Positions 1-5,756 of a DNA stretch of 7,098 nt are shown here, one piece after another. A program made the position numbers and the translations under genes. Source of the stretch: Burkholderiales bacterium. Lineage in GTDB: Bacteria; Pseudomonadota; Gammaproteobacteria; Burkholderiales; SG8-39. Below the pieces are notes generated by a model. It was given only the letters and a program-made list of their open reading frames with translations. It was not told where the DNA came from and did no database searches. Numbering within the stretch: position 1 is the stretch's first letter; each line of letters begins with the position of its first letter. The DNA is taken from contig JAICPQ010000143.1 in the NCBI GenBank assembly GCA_025929745.1, forward strand, positions 1 through 7,098, written 5' to 3'.

Positions 1-227
1 AAATGCGCGGCGTGGTCGGCCCGGCCAACATGCCGCCCGAGGCGGTGAAGTGGTGGCAGGACACGCTGAAGAAAGTCGTCGCCACGGAGAAGTGGCAGAA
101 GGACTACATCAAGCGCAACCTGCTCACGCCGACCGACTGGACGGGCGACCGGGCGCTCAAGTACCTCGACGGTCTGCACAGCAAGTACGAGGAAGCGCTG
201 AAAGGCATCAAGGCGGGTTCAAAGTAA
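1..227 (+). CDS. tctC: Tripartite tricarboxylate transporter substrate-binding protein, TctC family (C-terminal part)
   Basis: This is the last 74 or so residues of a periplasmic solute-binding protein of the TctC/Bug family, which captures a carboxylate and hands it to the TctA-TctB membrane pair. The visible part has the usual ending of the family: an RGVVGPANMP segment (family pattern RGV.AP..LP), then a WWQDTLKKVVAT helix and a KRNLLTP segment before a final charged helix. The frame is open to the window edge, so the Met at position 3 is internal and the true start, signal peptide and ligand pocket lie upstream. The stop TAA (225-227) is three bases before the tctB start, consistent with one tctCBA operon. 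The family is certain enough from the ending and from the neighbours; the ligand cannot be told. Confidence 0.88.
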   Translation, partial: MRGVVGPANMPPEAVKWWQDTLKKVVATEKWQKDYIKRNLLTPTDWTGDRALKYLDGLHSKYEEALKGIKAGSK

Positions 228-230
228 CGA

Positions 231-689
231 GTGCGTAGCGCCGACCGCGTCACCGCGGTCCTGCTGTTCGCGTTCTCGGTCGCGTTCGTCGCCGGGGCGC
301 TCAAGTACTACTCATGGTGGGGCTCGGGCGGTCCGGGCTCCGCCTTTCTGCCGTTCTGGCTCGGCCTGGTGATGAGCTGCCTCGCGCTCGGCCTGCTTGT
401 GCGTAGCCTGAAAGATCGGAACCCCGGCGCGTCCTGGCTGCCGCGCGGCGAAGGGCTGCGCGACATGCTGGTCGTGCTCGGCATCACCATCGCTTTCGTC
501 GCATTCCTGAATATCACCGGAATGGTGATCGGCACCGCGATCTACCTTCTTATCCTCGTGCGCTACCTCGGGCGCCACCCGTGGTGGACGACCGTCGCCA
601 TCGCGCTGGCCGCCGCGGGCTTCAACTGGCTCGTGTTCGTGCATTGGCTGCGCGTGCCCATGCCGGAAGGGATCATCTGGACTTTCTAG
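231..689 (+). CDS. tctB: Tripartite tricarboxylate transporter small membrane subunit TctB
   Basis: This 152-residue inner-membrane protein is the small subunit of a TTT-family secondary transporter that works with TctA and a TctC binding protein. Hydrophobic segments lie at about residues 7-24, 40-57, 79-110 (long enough for two helices) and 118-141, fitting the four to five helices usual for the family. GPGSAFLPFWLG near residues 34-45 matches the conserved TctB loop and helix start. I chose the GTG at 231 because it directly follows the tctC stop and puts the first helix at the normal distance from the N terminus. There is no good Shine-Dalgarno sequence, so translation is probably coupled to tctC. 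The length is typical. Its 3' end overlaps the likely tctA start by 13 bases. Confidence 0.9.
   Translation: MRSADRVTAVLLFAFSVAFVAGALKYYSWWGSGGPGSAFLPFWLGLVMSCLALGLLVRSLKDRNPGASWLPRGEGLRDMLVVLGITIAFVAFLNITGMVIGTAIYLLILVRYLGRHPWWTTVAIALAAAGFNWLVFVHWLRVPMPEGIIWTF
665..671 (+). promoter_or_regulatory. Ribosome binding site for tctA
   Basis: GGAAGGG lies inside the 3' end of tctB and ends five bases before CTG 677. No comparable site precedes ATG 701, so this motif decides in favour of a CTG start for tctA. The assignment rests on spacing and sequence only. Confidence 0.55.
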
Positions 690-2164
690 GCAACCTCGCC
701 ATGGGGTTCGGCGTGGCATTCACGCCGTTCAACATCCTTATGGCGATCGCTGGCGTGACGGTCGGCATCCTGATCGGCGCGCTGCCCGGCGTCGGCCCGC
801 CGTCGGGCGTGGCGATGCTCCTCCCGCTCACTTTCGGCATGGATCCCACCTCCGGGATCATCATGCTCGCCGCGCTGTACGCCGGGACCATGTACGGGGG
901 CACGATCACCGCCGTGCTGATCAATACGCCGGGCGAATCCGCTTCGGTGGTGACCTGCTTGGACGGCTACCAGATGGCGGTGCAGGGAAGGGCAGGGCCT
1001 GCGCTTGGCATCGCGGCGATCGGCTCATTCATCGCCGGCACGATTGGTGTGGTGCTGCTCATGCTGGTGTCGCCGCTCCTCGCACGATGGGCTCTTTCGT
1101 TCGGGCCGCCGGAGACCTTCGCGCTGATGCTTCTCGGCCTGACCACAGTCACCATGCTGGCGGGCGAAGATCCGCTCAAGGGCTACATCAGCATGGTGCT
1201 CGGCCTGATGCTGGCGATGGTGGGCTTCGACATCATCTCGGGCGACGCGCGCTTCGGTTTCGGCATCCCGGAAATGATGGACGGCGTCGACTTCCTGCCG
1301 GTCGCGATCGGCCTCTTCGGCCTGGGCGAAGTGCTCTATGGCGCCGAGCAGAAGGGCGCTACGCAGGTGAAAACGAGCCTGCGCCTGCGCGACGTACTCC
1401 CCAGCGTCCAGGATTTCGTCCGAACCAAGTGGTCGATCGCGCGCGGCACGCTTATGGGATTTCTGGTCGGCGTGCTGCCCGGAGCGGGACCGACCGTCGC
1501 CGCTTTCATGGCCTACACGCTCGAGAAGCGGGTTTCGGACGAACCCGAGAAGTTCGGCAAGGGCGAGATCAAGGGCGTCGCCGGCCCCGAGTCCGCCAAC
1601 AACGCCGCCGCTACCGCCGCGATGGTGCCCATGCTGACGCTCGGCATCCCGGGATCGGCCACGACCGCGATCATGCTCGGCGGCCTGATGATGTGGGGCC
1701 TGCGCCCCGGACCGATGCTGTTCGAGAAGAATCCGCAGTTCGTCTGGGGCCTGATCGCCTCGCAGTACATCGCCAACGTGCTGCTTCTGATCATGTCGAC
1801 GCTCTTCATCCCGCTTTTCGTGCGAGCGGTGCGCATTCCCTATTCGATCCTGATGCCGCTCATCGTGGTGTTCTGCGTGACCGGCGCGTACTCGCTCAAG
1901 AACAACGTCTGGGACGTCGGGATGATGCTCGTGTTCGGCGTGGTCGGCTACTTCATGAAGAAGCTCGGCTACTCGCCGGCCGCGCTCGTGCTCGCGCTCG
2001 TGCTCGGCCCGCTCGCCGAGCGCGCGCTGCGCCAGGCGCTCATCATCTCGGACGCGGGCATCTTCATCCTCTTCATGCGGCCCATCTCCGCGACGCTCAC
2101 GGTGCTCGCACTCGTCGCAATCGCGGTCCCCGTCTGCAGAGCTCTGATGACGCGCGCGCGCTAG
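677..2164 (+). CDS. tctA: Tripartite tricarboxylate transporter large membrane subunit TctA
   Basis: This is the large permease subunit of the TTT transporter, a polytopic inner-membrane protein that moves the carboxylate, probably driven by an ion gradient as known for the family. Two internally related halves carry the hallmark GALPGVG (residues 34-40) and GVLPGAG (265-271). The conserved PESANNAA (304-311) and TLGIPG (321-326) are also present. I chose CTG 677 as the start, giving 495 residues. It has GGAAGG at 665-670 six bases upstream, and its N terminus (xDFLGNLAMGF) lines up with the common family beginning (MDxxxxLxxGF). The nearest ATG, at 701, gives 487 residues and has only a weak AGG ten bases away. 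The frame stays open upstream to 581 but is Arg/Ala-rich there, a shadow of tctB. The stop TAG shares CTAG with the convergent methyltransferase gene. Confidence 0.93.
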   Translation: MDFLGNLAMGFGVAFTPFNILMAIAGVTVGILIGALPGVGPPSGVAMLLPLTFGMDPTSGIIMLAALYAGTMYGGTITAVLINTPGESASVVTCLDGYQMAVQGRAGPALGIAAIGSFIAGTIGVVLLMLVSPLLARWALSFGPPETFALMLLGLTTVTMLAGEDPLKGYISMVLGLMLAMVGFDIISGDARFGFGIPEMMDGVDFLPVAIGLFGLGEVLYGAEQKGATQVKTSLRLRDVLPSVQDFVRTKWSIARGTLMGFLVGVLPGAGPTVAAFMAYTLEKRVSDEPEKFGKGEIKGVAGPESANNAAATAAMVPMLTLGIPGSATTAIMLGGLMMWGLRPGPMLFEKNPQFVWGLIASQYIANVLLLIMSTLFIPLFVRAVRIPYSILMPLIVVFCVTGAYSLKNNVWDVGMMLVFGVVGYFMKKLGYSPAALVLALVLGPLAERALRQALIISDAGIFILFMRPISATLTVLALVAIAVPVCRALMTRAR

Positions 2165-2940
2165 GACGTCAGCTCGAGCTGCTTCCCGTTCAATCGGCCG
2201 CGATATTCCTTCCCGCCGGCCTTGAAGCTGATGTCCTCACCGCGCACCTTGCCTTCGATCGGCACGGTGCGCTCTGCGGTGCGCATCGTTCCGGACAGCA
2301 TCTGGAATTGCTGCTTGAACGTGACTTCGCCCTGCGCGGTCTTGTAAGTGCCCGCGACGCGCGCCGGAATGATCCAGAGGAGCGCGGTGCACCAGGAGTT
2401 GGTGCAGCCCTGCGCGGAATTGAGCTCCGCCGTTTCGTCGGGCTGCCAGTCGCCCATGGTGAAGCTGTTCGACACCACCCGCGTGCCGGGCTTCAGCTGC
2501 AGGAGCTTGGGCCGCAGCTTCAGGTTGATGTCAGGCAGCAGGAACATCGTGATCACGGTGGCCTTCGAAAAGTCGGTCTCGAAGAGATCGGCTTTCATGA
2601 ACTCGGCGCGATCGGTCACGCCTTCCTTCTGCGCGTTTCGCTTGGAGAGCTCGACCATCTGCGGGTTGTACTCCACACCGACCGCGCGCGCGCCGCGTTT
2701 TGCCGCGGTGATCACGGTGCGTCCGTCGCCGGAGCCGAGGTCCATCACGAAATCGTTAGCCGTTACTTTCGCCATGTCGAGCATCTTGTCGACGAGCGCC
2801 TGCGGCGTCGGCACCCACACCACATCTTTTCCTTCCTGGCCGACGGTCGGCTCGTAAGTCGACGTCGCGGGTTGCTGCGCGCAAGCGGCCGCGGTGAACA
2901 CGCTCAGCAAAGAAACAAAAACAACACGCGCTACGGACAT
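2161..2940 (-). CDS. Exported class I SAM-dependent methyltransferase
   Basis: This 259-residue protein has a Sec signal peptide followed by a Rossmann-fold methyltransferase domain. The N terminus (MSVAR, then a hydrophobic run to residue 19) ends in ACA-QQ, a plausible signal peptidase I site after Ala21; Cys20 follows three Ala, a poor lipobox. WVPTP (42-46) precedes SAM motif I, VMDLGSGDGR (65-74), and the acidic ribose-binding residue is Glu90 in GVEYNP. LLPDINLKLRPKLL (134-147) and GTRVVSNSFTMGDW (152-165) fit a known family of such enzymes, some of which are exported. Residues from about 195 form a small beta-rich tail (GTYKTAQGEV, IEGKVRGEDISF). Cys179 and Cys184 could form a disulfide. 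I chose ATG 2940 over the in-frame ATG 2970 because AGGAG sits seven bases before it and the signal peptide then starts correctly. The substrate is unknown, and SAM is not known to be plentiful outside the cytoplasm. Confidence 0.85.
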   Translation of the reverse strand: MSVARVVFVSLLSVFTAAACAQQPATSTYEPTVGQEGKDVVWVPTPQALVDKMLDMAKVTANDFVMDLGSGDGRTVITAAKRGARAVGVEYNPQMVELSKRNAQKEGVTDRAEFMKADLFETDFSKATVITMFLLPDINLKLRPKLLQLKPGTRVVSNSFTMGDWQPDETAELNSAQGCTNSWCTALLWIIPARVAGTYKTAQGEVTFKQQFQMLSGTMRTAERTVPIEGKVRGEDISFKAGGKEYRGRLNGKQLELTS

Positions 2941-2947
2941 ACAAAAT

Positions 2948-2952
2948 CTCCT
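2948..2952 (-). promoter_or_regulatory. Ribosome binding site deciding the methyltransferase start
   Basis: Read on the minus strand this is AGGAG, seven bases before ATG 2940. It lies downstream of the alternative in-frame ATG at 2970, so it supports the shorter protein with a clean signal peptide. Confidence 0.7.
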
Positions 2953-2963
2953 GATCGTTGTCG

Positions 2964-2992
2964 TTGACATTGCTACACGTGAAGCGCAATCT
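2964..2992 (+). promoter_or_regulatory. Possible sigma-70-type promoter for the HTH gene
   Basis: TTGACA at 2964-2969 is a perfect -35 hexamer. With a 17-base spacer, the -10 position (2987-2992) reads CAATCT, which keeps the conserved second A and last T but is otherwise poor. The element sits in the 78-base gap between the divergent methyltransferase and HTH genes and points to the HTH gene at 3019. A CACGTG palindrome (2976-2981) lies in the spacer and could be an operator, although six-base palindromes are common. No convincing promoter was seen for the minus strand. Confidence 0.35.
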
Positions 2993-3018
2993 GTCGTGGG
3001 GAAAACAAGGGAGGTTCA

Positions 3019-3249
3019 GTGCTGCAAGACATCCATCGGCGCGCACTCCAGCGCGCAGCGACAATTCTCGGCGGAAATGAAAAGCTTAGAGTGCATCTCG
3101 GCGCAAGCGAAAGCGACTTCGAGAGCTGGCCGAGCCGGCGCGAGCTGCCGCGCGAGATCTTTCTGCGGCTCGTCGACATCATCACCGAAGAGGAAGTGCG
3201 CACCGTGCAGCGCTATCGCGCGCCGCGCAGAGTAGCGAATAGTCAATAA
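3019..3249 (+). CDS. Small helix-turn-helix-like protein, hypothetical
   Basis: This is a 76-residue protein starting at GTG 3019, preceded by a strong AAGGGAGG (3007-3014) four bases upstream. The core resembles short Cro/YdaS-like HTH proteins that are frequent in betaproteobacteria: AATILGGNEKLRVHLGAS (13-30) looks like the first helices, followed by a W at 37 where such proteins carry xxWxxGRxxP, then LPREIFLRLVDII (43-55) as a closing helix. The usual Gly of the WxxG turn is replaced (WPSRRELP), so DNA binding is plausible rather than shown. The C-terminal RYRAPRRVANSQ is basic. The gene diverges from the exported methyltransferase and could regulate it or itself from the shared 78-base gap. 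No specific function is recognised. Confidence 0.65.
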   Translation: MLQDIHRRALQRAATILGGNEKLRVHLGASESDFESWPSRRELPREIFLRLVDIITEEEVRTVQRYRAPRRVANSQ

Positions 3250-3251
3250 GC

Positions 3252-3282
3252 TGTGGATAAGCTGTTGGCGGGCTGTGGATTA
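3252..3282. repeat. Pair of DnaA-box-like 9-mers in direct repeat
   Basis: TGTGGATAA at 3252-3260 is the exact complement of the consensus DnaA box TTATCCACA. TGTGGATTA at 3274-3282 differs at one position. Both are preceded by GC, point the same way and are spaced 22 bases start to start, about two helical turns. They lie in the 30-base gap between the convergent HTH and beta-propeller genes, and the second covers the propeller stop codon. No AT-rich unwinding element or origin-type gene is nearby, so an origin is unlikely; a DnaA titration or regulatory site, or chance, are the alternatives. Confidence 0.4.
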
Positions 3283-4377
3283 ATCGTAGCTGACAATCTC
3301 GACCCAGTTCGAGCCTTTTCCCGTCGAATATTTGCCAAGGTGCAGTAGCAATCCGCTCGACTCGATGCGGTAGCTCGAGATCGTGTCGGACTTCTCGCCG
3401 GAAACGATCATGAAGCGGCCGGTGGGGTCGATGCGAAAGCCGCGCGGCTGCTTCTCGGTCGACGTACTGCCCAGATAGTTGAGCTTGCCGTTGGCCGGAT
3501 CGGCGCTGAACGCGGCGATCGAGCTCGAGGTCCGTTCCGCCGCATAGACGAAGCGTCCGCTCGGCGCCACATGGATGTCGGAGGCCCAGACATCGTTCGA
3601 CACGTCGCGGTCGGGCTGCGGGCGCGGCATCCCGGGGCGCAGCGTGCTCCCGGGCGGCAGCGCGCTCACGCTGGAAATTTCCCTGAGGAGCCCGTTTTCG
3701 TTCGCGAGTGTCGTCACCGTCGCGGTGAGCTCGTTCAGGAGATACACAAAGCGGTTATCCGGCGACATCACGAGATGCCGCGGTCCCATGCCGGCTTTCA
3801 TCTGCACGACGGGCGGCGTGCTCGCCGAGAGGCGTCCGCTCTTCTCGTCGAAAAGGAACTGGAACACCTGATCCGTGCCGAGATGCGGCACGAACACGTG
3901 ACGGTTGGTGCGGTCGGTGATGATGGCGTGCGCGTTGCGCGCGGTCGGTATCACCTGGTGGGGATCGCCCACCGTGCCGTCCGGCTTCAGCGGATTCACG
4001 CTGACGAGATGGCCGCCATAGGAGGCGCTCAACAGCCACCGCCCGGTGCGGTCGTGCGTGATGTACGGAAAACTTTCCGCGAGCGGCCCCGTGCCGACGA
4101 GCTTGAGCGCGCCGGTGCCACGGTCGATCGCGTACGTGTAAGCGGTGAACGGCTTCGCGCGGCCGGCGGCGACGAGATAACGCTTGTCCGGACTGACGCT
4201 CATCGGCATCACGTTGGGCCCGGCTTTGAAGCGGGTGACCGGCTGCAGCGTGCCGTCCGGTCGCATCATGTATTGGCCGATGTCACCATCCTCGGCGTTG
4301 GAGACGTAGACGAAAGTCACGGCCTGCACCGGAACAGCGAAAAGCAGAATGAGCAGCGCGGCATAGAGTTTCCTCAT
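3280..4377 (-). CDS. Secreted lactonase-like seven-bladed beta-propeller protein (Pgl family)
   Basis: This 365-residue protein has a signal peptide (MRK, then a hydrophobic run to residue 17, with cleavage likely after VQA at 17-19), so the propeller is expected in the periplasm. It resembles the 6-phosphogluconolactonase/YbhE fold through repeated blades of the type PDGxF-YxxN. Its best family motifs are GPRHLVMSPDNRFVYLLNE (198-216), ASDIHVAPSGRFVYAAERT (265-283) and PRGFRIDPTGRF (311-322). It is slightly longer than cytoplasmic E. coli Pgl (331 residues), mainly because of the signal peptide. GGGGAGGAG lies five bases before ATG 4377. It is the last gene of a minus-strand run, 31 bases after the VOC gene. 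Because 6-phosphogluconolactone is cytoplasmic, an exported copy probably has another substrate or a non-enzymatic role; I do not give it a gene name. Confidence 0.85.
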   Translation of the reverse strand: MRKLYAALLILLFAVPVQAVTFVYVSNAEDGDIGQYMMRPDGTLQPVTRFKAGPNVMPMSVSPDKRYLVAAGRAKPFTAYTYAIDRGTGALKLVGTGPLAESFPYITHDRTGRWLLSASYGGHLVSVNPLKPDGTVGDPHQVIPTARNAHAIITDRTNRHVFVPHLGTDQVFQFLFDEKSGRLSASTPPVVQMKAGMGPRHLVMSPDNRFVYLLNELTATVTTLANENGLLREISSVSALPPGSTLRPGMPRPQPDRDVSNDVWASDIHVAPSGRFVYAAERTSSSIAAFSADPANGKLNYLGSTSTEKQPRGFRIDPTGRFMIVSGEKSDTISSYRIESSGLLLHLGKYSTGKGSNWVEIVSYD

Positions 4378-4408
4378 GGGTACTCCTCCCCTGAAGGGAC
4401 GGCGAAGT

Positions 4409-4804
4409 CTAGCGCGCCTTGGGCAACGCGCCGTACGGGCGGGTGATGATCTCCATCAGGTGCCCGCTCGGGTCCTGGAAATACACACCGCGGCCGCCGA
4501 AGTGATGGTTGATGCGCCCTTCCTCCGTGCGTCCCGGATCGGCCCAGTACTTCAGGCCGCGCGCCTGGATGCGGGCGAAAATCTGGTCGAACTCGTCATC
4601 GCTTACCAGGAAGGCATAGTGCTGCGTCTGGATTTCCATGCCGTCCGCGTCCAGGAATGCAAGCGTGACCTCGTTCGCGACGTCCACATCGAGGAAGGGG
4701 CCGAAGGGCTGGGGCGCCGGCAAGCCGAAAAGGCTCGCGAGGAACTCGGCCGCCTCGCGCTGATCGCGCGAATGAACGATGGTGTGGTTGAGCTTGATAC
4801 TCAT
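4409..4804 (-). CDS. VOC family (glyoxalase/dioxygenase-fold) protein
   Basis: This is a 131-residue single-domain protein of the vicinal oxygen chelate fold, made of two beta-alpha-beta-beta-beta modules. Likely metal ligands are His7 (IKLNHTIV), His62 (QTQHYAFLVS) and Glu118 (DPSGHLMEII), the pattern of metal-dependent VOC enzymes. GVYFQDPSGHLMEI (106-119) is the typical closing motif. There is no signal peptide, so it is cytoplasmic. The start ATG 4804 has no clear Shine-Dalgarno sequence and is 19 bases after the NlpC/P60 stop, suggesting translation from the same transcript. The superfamily includes glyoxalase I, ring-cleaving dioxygenases and antibiotic-binding proteins, and the sequence does not decide between them. 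It lies between a cell-wall hydrolase and a propeller gene. Confidence 0.88.
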   Translation of the reverse strand: MSIKLNHTIVHSRDQREAAEFLASLFGLPAPQPFGPFLDVDVANEVTLAFLDADGMEIQTQHYAFLVSDDEFDQIFARIQARGLKYWADPGRTEEGRINHHFGGRGVYFQDPSGHLMEIITRPYGALPKAR

Positions 4805-4823
4805 ACTGACTGATGCCGTAAAT

Positions 4824-5318
4824 CTACAGTCTCCGCACCTCGCTCAGGTGCCTTTTCCAGTAGGGTGCGTCAAGCCCATCGGTGCGCACTGATTTTCCCG
4901 ATGACGGGGCGTGCACGAAGCGACCGTTCCCCAGATAGATGCCGGCGTGCCCGTAGCGCTTTCCCTCCTGGTGGAAGAAAAGGAGGTCGCCGCGCCGCAG
5001 CTCCGAAGTCTTGACGACGTTCGAAACGCCGCGAAGCTTGTCAGTGCCGTGCGGCAACGAGAGGCCCGCTTTGCCGAAGCTGTACCGAATCAGTCCGCTG
5101 CAGTCGAAGCCGGCGGGCGTAGAACCGCCGTACTTGTAGGGCCGGCCGACCATCTTCAGCGCCTGCGTGGCTGCGTCGTCGGCCATTTCCGCGCTCGCGA
5201 GGATCGAGCGCGTCGGCGCCTCCGGCGCGCGGTTCGGCGCGCTGGCGCAGCCGGCGGCAAGAAAAGCGAGAACGAGAGGGAGCGCTTTCACGGCCCGCAT
5301 GCTACGCGAAGCTCGCAA
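4824..5318 (-). CDS. NlpC/P60 family (C40) peptidoglycan hydrolase lipoprotein
   Basis: This 164-residue protein is a predicted lipoprotein cysteine peptidase that cleaves peptidoglycan stem peptides at the cell envelope. A basic N terminus and hydrophobic run end in the lipobox LAAGC (Cys24). The NlpC/P60 domain fills residues 50-164 with catalytic Cys73 in GFDCSGL, His124 in YGHAGIYLG and His136 in RFVHAPSSGKSV, plus the entry motif GRPYKYGGSTPAGFD. I chose TTG 5318 because AAGAAGG (5330-5324) lies five bases before it, whereas ATG 5300 (Met7) has none; both starts leave an intact signal peptide. The gene begins 10 bases after the second GFA gene stops. Its regulation cannot be read from the sequence. 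The family call is secure; the exact bond cut is not. Confidence 0.92.
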   Translation of the reverse strand: MRASRSMRAVKALPLVLAFLAAGCASAPNRAPEAPTRSILASAEMADDAATQALKMVGRPYKYGGSTPAGFDCSGLIRYSFGKAGLSLPHGTDKLRGVSNVVKTSELRRGDLLFFHQEGKRYGHAGIYLGNGRFVHAPSSGKSVRTDGLDAPYWKRHLSEVRRL

Positions 5319-5323
5319 AAGCG

Positions 5324-5330
5324 CCTTCTT
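5324..5330 (-). promoter_or_regulatory. Ribosome binding site overlapping the upstream stop codon
   Basis: On the minus strand this reads AAGAAGG, five bases before TTG 5318. Its first two bases are the last two of the TAA that ends the second GFA gene (5331-5329). This arrangement fits terminating ribosomes restarting on the NlpC/P60 gene. Confidence 0.5.
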
Positions 5331-5751
5331 ACTTTTTCACGGCTGGCGCGTCGGGCTGCCCGGGAAAGCGCTGCGTCGCCGGATCGATATGCGCCCAAGG
5401 CCTCGCGCTCGCGGTCCAGATATGCGCGACGACCTTCATTGGCGGCGCGTTGTCGAGCGTGCCGGCGCGCAGCGTCATCATTTCGGGCATGACTTCGCGC
5501 TGACTGTAGATCGGCGAACCGCAATCGGCGCAGAAGAACCGGTGCAGCGTGCGTCCGCTGTCGGCCACCTTGGTGAAGCGCCGCGGCTCGCCATGCGTGA
5601 TGCGGAATGCCGAGCTGGCGATCCACGCATTCACCGTGCCGCCCGCGCCGGAGACCTTCTGGCAGTCCGTGCAGTGGCACTGGCGCAGCTCGGTAATCGG
5701 TATGTTCACCTCGTAACGGATCGCGCGGCACAGGCAGCTTCCGGTCAGCAT
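5329..5751 (-). CDS. GFA family zinc protein, second tandem copy
   Basis: This 140-residue protein belongs to the GFA (glutathione-dependent formaldehyde-activating enzyme/CENP-V) family, with seven conserved cysteines for two zinc sites: Cys6 and Cys8 in GSCLCRAIRYEV, Cys25, Cys27 and Cys30 in QCHCTDCQK, and Cys74 and Cys77 in FFCADCGSPIY. By hand count it matches the upstream copy at about 108 of 133 residues with no gaps, and ends with an extra DAPAVKK tail. The start ATG 5751 is five bases after the upstream stop, with no good Shine-Dalgarno sequence, so translational coupling is likely. The frame stays open further upstream to 6081, but that part is an Arg-rich shadow of the first copy. 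Formaldehyde chemistry is not established for most family members, so I give only the family. Confidence 0.88.
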   Translation of the reverse strand: MLTGSCLCRAIRYEVNIPITELRQCHCTDCQKVSGAGGTVNAWIASSAFRITHGEPRRFTKVADSGRTLHRFFCADCGSPIYSQREVMPEMMTLRAGTLDNAPPMKVVAHIWTASARPWAHIDPATQRFPGQPDAPAVKK

Positions 5752-5756
5752 GGGTT

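Noticed and set aside
581..676. An N-terminal extension of TctA back to 581
   Set aside because: The residues are Arg/Ala-rich and lie in tctB's shadow. Family members begin near the DFLGNLAMGF segment.
2157..2240. An intrinsic terminator after tctA
   Set aside because: I saw no hairpin followed by a T run; the region is already coding on the minus strand.
1087..2967. A long plus-strand open frame of 626 codons
   Set aside because: It is rich in Arg, Ala, His and Pro, shows no domain, and runs out of frame through tctA and antisense through the methyltransferase, both of which have clear family motifs. High GC content makes such frames common.
2961..2970. ATG 2970 as the methyltransferase start
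   Set aside because: It lacks a ribosome binding site and adds ten polar residues before the signal peptide; ATG 2940 has AGGAG at seven bases.
3252..3282. A replication origin at the DnaA-box pair
   Set aside because: Only two boxes are present, and there is no AT-rich unwinding region or origin-associated gene nearby. I kept it as a possible DnaA site only.
3571..4446. A 291-codon plus-strand open frame opposite the beta-propeller gene
   Set aside because: Its composition is typical of an antisense frame in GC-rich DNA, with no motif and no ribosome site, whereas the minus-strand propeller has a signal peptide and family motifs.
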